Assembly: GCF_907164915.1 (NCBI RefSeq)
Contig: NC_061862.1
Span: forward strand, 136,205,520 to 136,269,519
Direction of reading: 5' to 3'
DNA: 64,000 nt
DNA from: Impatiens glandulifera
Lineage: Eukaryota; Streptophyta; Magnoliopsida; Ericales; Balsaminaceae
How positions within the stretch are numbered: the first letter of the stretch is position 1; each line of letters opens with the position of its first letter. Positions 56,983 through 64,000 of this stretch are shown piece by piece. The notes under the pieces were generated by a model. It did no database searches, was not told the origin of the DNA, and was given only the letters and a program-made list of their open reading frames with translations. A program made the position numbers and the translations under genes.

Positions 56983-56990
56983 TATTTATA
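56983..56990 (-). promoter_or_regulatory. TATA box of the short CACTA gene
   Basis: TATAAATA on the minus strand in the context CTCTATAAATACAAACCC, followed about 25-35 bases on by CT-rich sequence (AACCCTTCTCTTTTTC), as in typical plant promoters. It lies among the CCGAAGGTT repeats of the right end, so binding to those repeats could control it. Confidence 0.65.
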
Positions 56991-56999
56991 GAGGTTGAT

Positions 57000-57469
57000 G
57001 CCGAAGGTTTTCATAAAACTTTCGGTTTTGATATAAGTCAAAACCGAAAATTTATTGAAGACCCTTCGGAAATAACCATTACTAAATTTAGAATTTTTTT
57101 TAATTGAGCAAAACCGAAGATTATTTGTAAAACTTTCGGAAATGAGAATTTCAAAAAAAGGCAGAACCGAAGGTTCTTTGAATAACCTTCGCAATTAATA
57201 ATCCAGGTGATTTCAAAACCGAAGGTTTTTACAAAAACCTTTGCAAATAACCCACATCCAACACTTAGAATTTTTTTTGGTTTTTTGGGAAGGTAAGAAC
57301 CGAGAGTTCTTTGTAGAACTATCGGTAATAGTTAATAAACCCGAAGGTTTTACACCCCACTCGGAATCTATTTTTAATCCCGAAGAATTTGTTCCTCTCG
57401 GGAGTATTTAGGAGAGGTTTACAAAACCTTCGGTAAAAACCGTCGGTAAAGGTCCTTTTTTTACCAGTG
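57000..57469. repeat. Right end of the CACTA: subterminal repeats and TIR
   Basis: CCGAAGGTT or related motifs recur (for example 57001, 57174, 57218, 57340) in diverged pairs up to the inverted repeat that ends CCAGTG at 57469. The frame at 56973-57194 is an artefact. Confidence 0.85.
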
Positions 57470-57472
57470 AAC

Positions 57473-58930
57473 ATTTTCATGTTCTGGAAGAATTCCAAAA
57501 CCCCTTCGCTTACTTCTTTACCCACTATTTCCCAGTTTTCTTTGAAGAAGTTCATGTTGAAACCATCTAGCTCTGGGCTTTTATCCCCTTTCATCGAAAA
57601 CACTACTTTTTTTACTTCTTCCATATTGACTCTTGTAATCAATTGGTTACCACTTTTCTCACTGGTTTTCCTTTGCACAATCTGTTAAAGCAATCTTTGA
57701 TTGTCCTCTGTTATTGTGCTTGTTTCTATTACAATCCGTCCTTTGTAAAAATTTATTGCTTCCTCGTGAACTGCCTTTTATCCTTGTAAAACATCTTCAT
57801 TTGAGTTTATGAGCCACAGGACATGATTTCTGAAATTCCTTGATGAGCATTTTTTTATAGAAAAAAAAAAGAATTCTTGTCTCCTAATGAAAGCCAATTT
57901 TCTCTAGATTTTTGTTTAGCAAAGCTTTCCTCTTTAGAACAAAAGTCTCTAAATCGCGTAAGAGCCTCTTTTTTCTCTTTCCTGTTATAAGGGGCTCTCA
58001 GTGACTTACTTTGTATTTCCTCTAGTTTCGTTATGGCTTCCTTTACTCTTTTAGAAATTCCACTATATTTTCCGGTCTAGCTTACTTAGCTTCCCTTTCA
58101 GTAATCTTAGTTTCTCACAAACTCTGAACATCTTTGTTCTATTAATTCTGATGTACCAAGTTTTATTAAGGATTTTATTAAATCATTCATCTTTCATCTA
58201 GAAGTTGAAGAACTTAAAATTTTTTTCCTATTTTTTCTCCCTCTCCCAAAAGAGTTCAAAGGGTAGTGGTTAGAGATACATGGTTGCAAAACCTGGATTT
58301 GACTTCTTGGATAAAACTCCACCCATTTTTTATTCACTACGCCTCTATCAATTCTGCTTTTTCTCATGTTGTCCACCCCTCTTGAAGATGACCATGAAAA
58401 TATATTGCTATAGGAAGACGATTCAATGCAACTTATGTCTCGAATGCATTCATTGAAATCATGCATGTCTTGTGTTATATCTATCTTAGGCTCTCTTTCA
58501 TTCCTGAATCTTGTAACGTTAAAATCTCCCATAATAACCCACGGATAGTCGTCCGTAATGCTTCTTCTCAAATCATCTCGAAGTGTCTTCCTCTCTTTCC
58601 CAGAGTTGCTTGCGTAGACTACCGTAGAGAAGATTTTTACCCTTGTCACCAGATTGATAACCTCTGTCAAAATAAATTGCTTTCTTTCAAAAAATTCTTG
58701 ACTTCAACCCTTCTTTTATCCCATCCTACCCAGATTCTTCATTTTACCCGAATTAGAGTTATGAATAAATTCTCATTCTTTGAAGCAACCTTAGGCGACA
58801 TTCTCTATTTGACTTTGTCTGAATTTTGTTTCAATAATTCCAAATACTGTGATTTCATTCTTTTCTGTTATTTTTCTAACCTCTCTTCTCTTTATAGGGT
58901 CATTTAACCTTCTAATATTCCATGTCATTA
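57473..58930 (-). pseudogene. LINE (L1-type) ORF2: endonuclease and start of RT
   Basis: Minus strand from about 58930: an APE-type endonuclease with WNVRRLNDP near the start, VIMGDFNVTRFRNE (about 58530; the catalytic GDFN block), SRIDRGVVNKKW and SNHYPL (normally SDHxP) to about 58200. A spacer with stops follows, then RT motif block 1 at about 57600-57480 (KGDKSPELDGFNMNFFKENW, EGVLEFFQNMKM). The CACTA insertion splits the RT here. Stops and frameshifts show it is dead. Confidence 0.8.
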
Positions 58931-59304
58931 AATTCATTAATGAAGAGGAGATGTTCCAACTTTACTTCCCCTTTCTTTACCTTTTCTTCCTTTATGTTTT
59001 TCCTATATAGCAGGGGTATAAGGAATTATATTTTTCTTAATTTTCTTACCTTCCTATTTTGAGATTTTCGTGTTTCTCTGGTCAACCTTCTTCTGAATTA
59101 GAGAGTGCACAGTTTCACCCGATTCAACTACCTCTGTTTTATCTTTTCCATTTCCTTCACCCACTTCTCTTTTCATGCTTTCTCCCATACTTTCCCTTTC
59201 CACTACCTCTTAAGTATTGATTCTTGCTTTCGGGTCAAGTTTCTTTGTTACATATTCATTCTTAGCCTTTGATTCTGAATCTCTTATCACTTATCTTCTT
59301 TCTC

Positions 59305-59604
59305 CTATTCTTCAAAATCCTGTGATAAATTTCCTTCCACATCTTGATCCTTCTGATTACCCAATATTGATTCTTTAATAACCTTTTTCTGTCTTTCTTT
59401 CTCATCCTTTTCCTTTTCCAACCTTTCATGTTCTTCTTTTTTTTTTCTTTTTTTTTTCTTGCTCGATCTTCTTCTTCCTTTTTCTTTAATCATTTTCGGG
59501 CAATTGTAACAGACATGTTCAAATGTGTTACAGTCAAAGCATCTACTCGGCCTCCACTCATAAGAATAAAATGTTAGTTCATAAATAAAATAAAATTTAA
59601 ACAT
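59305..59604 (-). pseudogene. LINE ORF1 C-terminal part with CCHC zinc knuckle
   Basis: EWRPSRCFDCNTFEHVCYNC carries a CX2CX4HX4C knuckle, as at the end of plant L1 ORF1 proteins. A Lys/Glu-rich tail follows (KKKKRKKKEEHERLEKEKDE). The N-terminal part of ORF1 is missing upstream, so the LINE is 5' truncated near 59580-59600. Confidence 0.7.
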
Positions 59605-61090
59605 GCCCTTATCTAAATATATTTATTTATTTATTTATTGGAAATATTGATTTTGTGTCTTTTATAAATTTTTAGGATGTTTTAAAATTAATTAGAGCAA
59701 CTAAAAATAGAAAATGGAGAAATTATAAGAATTAATGAAACAAACAAGGTCTAATATGCCTTAGTCTTTATCCTTAGTCAAAATCCACTCTCCCCTTTCT
59801 CGGTTATATGTCTTAATCCTTAGTCGCCCACTCAAAGCACTTGATCAAAATCCTACTTATTTCCTATAGTAAGACATCAAGCCAAGATTTTCGATTGTTG
59901 GCTCAAAGTCTCGGTCAAAATTCATGCAACAAACGAGAGATTCGGTCGCTTACTAGGCCAAATCACAAGAAAATTTTGCAAAAAATTTCTTACTCTTCCT
60001 GATCCCAAATTGAACCCTACTTAATTATAATTCAACAAACAACATAAAATAAAACTTTTTTATACTAATCCAAACACCACAATAACCTTGAGCATGAAAA
60101 TTTGAAAATTTCTAACAAATCCATATTTTGAAACCGAGGTTTAGATTTTTTGGGGGACGTTGAAAAATTGAATTCTAAATTTTAAAATTGGGCATTTTGC
60201 TTTTAGTTCGTTTTGAACCCTAAATCAATATAAATTCATCATATAATGCATTTAATAGTAAACAATATCATAAAATTGAGCAATGTGAAGCTAGAACAAA
60301 AAAATGATATTATTCTTCCTATTTAGGTTTTTTAAAATTATGGCATTAATACATGTAGAATGGAAGTAGTTTACAATACACACGTTGCAAATGAGTCTAG
60401 GAACAAGCTCCAATAAACCCTGTAACTAGTAGCCTCTAACCCCAAAACTAAACAAACCAATGCTTTCAAGCTTCAACAATGGTGGTTTTTATTTTATTTG
60501 CTCCTCATTCACTCTAGGAGCCCTCTCCTACTCGACATGACACTAAGAAGGTGTTTAAAGTCATCCAGCATCGATCCAAGCAACCAACGATCACAATTTT
60601 GCGTTTTCCCCTAGGTGAACTGAATGTTCGTTAGGCAAATTCGTCTTGCATGCAATGATTTAGGGGAAATGATTATAGTTCTTCTATTAATATTTTCCTT
60701 TTGATTCACTTGAAATGGTCTACAAATGGCGATTTAAGCTTTTTCCAAAAAAAAAATATCATTTTCTATTGTAGCGGTTGTCATCTAGAGAAGACAAAAG
60801 AAAACAGTCACTCATGTGAGTTTAAGCATTGATTGTCAGAAAATTGAAAGTTTTATGCCTTTATTGTTTTTTATACAATTATGGCTTATTTAATTATTGA
60901 TGGGATTGGACCTATATGTATAAGTAATTTAGGGTTTCTAGGATAATTACTCCTTTATAAGGGTTATTTATAAAGGTTGATAATAAAAACCTTAAAATTC
61001 TCAAGACTTTTTCCTCTTTAGAAAATATCTATTTTCCAGAGTTTCATATCTTTATAACTATTCTTAGAAAATCCAATAGTCAAAGTCAAC
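59605..61090. other. AT-rich non-coding region including a copia LTR at its right end
   Basis: No gene is supported. A short (TTTA)n lies at about 59620-59640. The last part, up to about 61091 (ending GTCAAAGTCAACA), must be the LTR end of the following copia because the primer-binding site starts at 61094. I could not fix the LTR start; a TGATGGGATTGG at about 60898 is one candidate, which would make it a very short LTR. Confidence 0.5.
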
Positions 61091-61119
61091 ATTTGGTATC
61101 AGAGCTAGGTTGAAGAACA

Positions 61120-62100
61120 TGTTGTCGACAAGATCAACTAGAGATGCGGCGGCAATGAAGATTGGAAGAGAATGGAACATGGCGCTCTCCTATCTGTTAC
61201 TCATGAAGAGTAACTACTTAGTGTGAGCGTTAAAGATGTGTGTAAACTTACAAGCACAAGGAGTGTGGGAGGCCTTGATGCTCAATGAGGTCGACGAACG
61301 GAATGATAGAATGGCTCTCGCTGCCATCTATCAAGCACTCCCTGAGGACGTTCTTCTCATGGTGGCTGAGAAGGATTCTGCCAAGCTAGTGTGGGAGACG
61401 CTAAAGACAATGCATGTTGGAGTGGAGAGAGTCAATGAGGCAAAAGTGCAAACCTTGAAGACACAATTCGAGGAGATTCGCATGAATAATAGGGAATTGG
61501 TGGATGATTTCGCCATGAAATGGACATCCATCGTGATTGGTATCAGCTCGTTGGGAGAGAAGGTGGAGGATATCTTTGTCGTCAAGAAGTTCCTTATAGC
61601 CTTACCATAAATATACATGCAAATTGTTACAGTGATCGAGCAATTTGGTGACCTCAAGAATATGACCGTCCAGGAGATCGTCGGTCGTCTCAAAATCCAC
61701 AAGGAGAGAATTCGCGGCTATGAAGACCGAGAGGAGGAGCACCTATTTCTCACGCATGATGAATGGATGTCACGAATGAAGAAAAATGGAGAAGCCAATT
61801 TTTCTTTTAGATCGTCGAGTCACAGCGGCAACGGTGGAGATAACCGAGCTCATGGCAAAGGGAAAGGTCAAGGATGAGGTCGTGCAGAAAGCTCACCTCA
61901 ACAAGAAAATACCAAGCCCCACAAAGACAATAGCATAGTGAAGTTTTACGCTTGTTAAAAGTACGGGAAATACGCATCTCAGTGCCCTAACAAAAGGTCT
62001 AACGATGAGGCAAACCTCACTAGCTTTTATGACGAGGAGCCAACATTAATGTTTGCTTAAGTAGTGATGAATTCTTTTCCCGAAGATGATGATGAAAACT
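61120..62100 (+). pseudogene. Element E gag (UBN2) with broken zinc knuckle
   Basis: From the ATG at 61120 (MLSTRSTRDAAAMKIG), a stop near 61222 precedes the well-preserved UBN2 part: CVNLQAQGVWEALM, MALAAIYQALPEDVLLMVAE, AKLVWETLKTMHVGVERVNE, VQTLKTQFEEIRM. A TAA at 61608 and further lesions follow; MTVQEIVGRLKIHKERIRGY continues the domain. Around 61952 the zinc-knuckle region reads with a stop and lost cysteine. This gag belongs to a different copia lineage from elements B and D. Confidence 0.85.
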
Positions 62101-62249
62101 TCACTAGCTTCTATGATGAGGAGCCAGTATTAATGTTTGTTGAGGGAGACGAGAAGACAAACCTTGAAGAGTTCATGCAAGAAACGTCCAAGAAGGAACT
62201 AGAGGTAGTGTTGTCCAATTAAGAGAAATTCATGGAGAAACTCCTCGCA

Positions 62250-62590
62250 AGTGGCGATGAGTTTAATCACATTGATGTGTGGTACCTTGACAATGGAGCA
62301 AGCAACTATATGACGGGCTATCGAGAGAAGCTCAATGAGCTCGACGAGAAAATTACCAGAAATGTGGAGTTTGAAGACGGAAGCAAGACGCACAAGTTTC
62401 CTAATCTAGCTTGCGGAAAATCTATGTGAGTAGAGATGCCGTATTCGAGGAGGAGAAGAAGTGGGAGTGGTGCAATGACAACAACAAGCTCACACAAAAT
62501 TCTGTGGAATTCAGAATCCTATGAGATGTTTATGCGGAGGCACCACTAGTAGAGATGAATCTTGATGAATTGATGTTGCTCACCACCGAC
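62250..62590 (+). pseudogene. Element E protease joined to integrase end by deletion
   Basis: The protease motif WYLDNGASNYMTGYREKL has Asn in place of Ser of the usual DSGAS (DNGAS). It runs to FPNLACGKS at about 62425. The next codons in another frame read SRDAVFEEEKKW, which normally lies at the end of the integrase region. So the rest of the protease, the GAG-pre-integrase domain and the integrase core, more than 1 kb, are missing. Confidence 0.8.
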
Positions 62591-64000
62591 AACATATCAC
62601 GAGGCGGTAGTCGAAGAGTCGTGAAATGAGGCCATGAACAAAGAGCTCGAGTCTATCAAGAAGAATAAGATATGGGAGCTCACCAACTTACCACTCAGTC
62701 ACAAGACCATCGGGTTAAAGTGGGTTTTCAAGTTGAAAAGAGATAGTGAAGGCAACATGTCAAGCACAAAACGAGATTGGTAGCAAAAGGCTATGTGTAG
62801 AAGCAAGACGATGATTTTGAGGAGAACATTGCACTGGTGGCAAAACTTGACACAATCAGGCTAATTATTGCCATCGCAGCTCACCGTGGATGGGAGATTC
62901 ACCACTTGGATGTCAAATCAACATTTTTCAATGGTGACATCGAAGAAGAAGTCTATGTCACTCAACCTTAAAGCTTCATCATCAATAGTAAATAGAACAA
63001 GGTGTACAAGTTATACAAGGCTCTCTACGGACTACATCAAGCACCAAGTGCGTGGAACACTTGCCTCAACAAGAGAATGATGATTTTCGGTTTCATGAAG
63101 TGTTCTTAAGAGCAGGTTATGTACACAAGAAACCATGGAGAAGAAGTACTCATTGTTGGTGTATACATCGACGACTTGATCGTGATAGGATCAAGCATCA
63201 AGAGTGTTGATGAGTTCAAAAAAAGATGATGAAGGAGTTTGAGATGTGTGATCTCGGGCTACTCTCGTACTATTTTGGTATAGAGGTGGACCAGAAGAAA
63301 GATAGCATTAAGGTGAAGTAGGAAACTTATGTAGAGAAGGTGTTGAAACAGTTTGCAATAGAGGATTTCAACTCGAGCAAAGTTGCAGCTCGGAAAGAAT
63401 GTGGAAGGAATCTTAGTGGATTCGAAGGAGTATAGGAGTATCATCGGGTGTCTCAGGTACTTGATGCACACTCGACCCGATATCTCTTATGTAGTTGGAA
63501 TAGTGAGTCGATATAGGGAGAAGTCTACCACTCTACACCAACAGGAAGTAAAACACATTCTTCATTACGTGAAGAGAATGAAGAGCTATGGAATTCAATT
63601 AAGAAGAGGACGAGAAGTTGAAGAGCTCGTTAGTTTTACTGACAACAACCTAGCCGGTGACACAGACGATAGAAAAAGCACCGGAAGGATTGTGTTTTAT
63701 CTCAACGGAAATTTGATCATCTGGAAATCTCAAAAGCAACGAAATGTTGCTTTATCTTCATGTGAGACAGAGTTTATGGCAGCTACTACAGCATCGTGTC
63801 AAGGACTTTGGCTGAGAAACTTGTTGAGCAAGGTGCTCGGATGCGAGACGAGGAACCCTTTATGTCGACAACAAGTCTGCAATAGATTAATGAAGAATCC
63901 AGTGTTTCATGGACGTAGAAAACACATCGACACTCGGTTTCACTTCATTCGTGAATGCGTCGAGAACCGTCAGATCATTGTAGAGTTCATAGGCACTAGA
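62590..64000 (+). pseudogene. Element E reverse transcriptase and RNase H
   Basis: RT landmarks: NKIWELTNLP, KTIGLKWVFKLKRDSEGN, HHLDVKS-like WMSNQHF in a shifted frame, LYKALYGLHQAPSAWN, the catalytic YIDDLIVIGSS (about 63163-63195), TRPDISYVVGIVSRY. RNase H then follows: DNNLAGDTDDRKSTG, NVALSSCETEFMAAT and RRKHIDTRFHFIRECV. Several frameshifts and stops occur (for example 62400-62480, 62810-62870, 63220-63430). The final stretch is cut by the window edge. Confidence 0.88.

Larger units (their letters stand above)
46842..57469 (-). mobile_element. CACTA (En/Spm) transposon, 10.6 kb, inserted in a LINE
   Basis: The terminal inverted repeats are CACTGGTGAAAAAGG at 46842 and, in reverse complement at the right end, CACTGGTAAAAAAAGG. 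A perfect three-base target duplication AAC flanks it (46839-46841 and 57470-57472), as expected for CACTA elements. The flanks join to a continuous LINE reading (FFQNMKM on one side). Genes lie on the minus strand: a short coiled-coil gene (56990-56421), a TNP2-like transposase (about 54360-49661) and a Ptta/Transposase_24 gene (49426-47686). Subterminal regions are packed with CCGAGAGTT or CCGAAGGTT palindromes. Confidence 0.93.
61093..64000 (+). mobile_element. Ty1/copia element E, integrase deleted, right end outside window
   Basis: Primer-binding site TGGTATCAGAGC at 61094-61105, gag, zinc knuckle remnant, protease, then directly the end of integrase, RT and RNase H. The order and TGGTATCAGAGC site are those of Ty1/copia. 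The RNase H continues to the window edge, so the 3' LTR is outside. Confidence 0.88.

Noticed and set aside
60898..61092. A 190-bp LTR for element E starting TGATGGGATTGG
   Set aside because: The end before the primer-binding site is clear, but the start has no matching inverted end and the second LTR is outside the window, so the boundary cannot be supported.

Overview
The window is nuclear DNA of a flowering plant, most likely a eudicot. The evidence is an intron-containing GARP/MYB-SHAQKYF transcription factor gene, AT-rich intergenic DNA with very long (TA)n tracts, and a dense nest of plant transposons: Ty1/copia, Ty3/gypsy of the Tat/Ogre type, L1-type LINE, CACTA (En/Spm), PIF/Harbinger and hAT-type MITE. 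The SIRE-like copia gag and extra ORF resemble families I associate with asterids (Lamiales/Gesneriaceae). That is an impression from memory, not a demonstrated assignment. There are no bacterial features, CRISPR arrays or rRNA genes, and no intact tRNA gene.

Layout. 1-1901: end of a SIRE-like copia LTR built on an ACGT-rich palindromic minisatellite, followed by its primer-binding site. 1990-3308: a decayed Ty3/gypsy protease ORF and its 485-bp 3' LTR. 3520-4081 (-): a PIF/Harbinger transposase fragment that ends at a 0.8-kb minisatellite. 4870-8590 (-): a SIRE-like copia deletion derivative that kept gag but lost almost all of pol, with a hAT-type MITE (5657-6117) inside it. 8600-10760 (-): a Tat/Ogre-type remnant. 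10760-15700: AT-rich DNA with no supported gene. 15812-18254 (-): the only host gene, a five-exon GARP factor with two EAR-type LxLxL motifs. 18450-23490: AT-rich DNA with (TA)n tracts and a fold-back repeat.

23491-36404 (-) is a copia element with 165-bp LTRs. Its integrase region is split by a second, SIRE-like copia (25929-34912, +), which has a 1.86-kb LTR and an extra ORF after pol. 37437-45625 (-) is the 3' LTR and 3' region of a Tat/Ogre-type element carrying several unrelated tandem arrays. 45640-59600 (-) is an L1-type LINE interrupted by a 10.6-kb CACTA transposon (46842-57469) with a perfect AAC target duplication. The CACTA carries a TNP2-like transposase gene, a Ptta/En-Spm (Transposase_24) gene and, near its right end, a short separately promoted gene. 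That short gene combines the N-terminal motif and C-terminal coiled coil of the Ptta protein without its middle domain. 61093-64000 (+) is a decayed copia element lacking integrase.

The most interesting items are the short CACTA coiled-coil protein as a possible element-encoded regulator; the two different subterminal motif families and a perfect 63-bp inverted repeat in the same CACTA; the palindromic ACGT arrays in the SIRE-like LTRs; the extra post-pol ORF lying between two polypurine tracts; and a copia RT-RNase H frame broken only by stops that can be explained by C-to-T type transitions.
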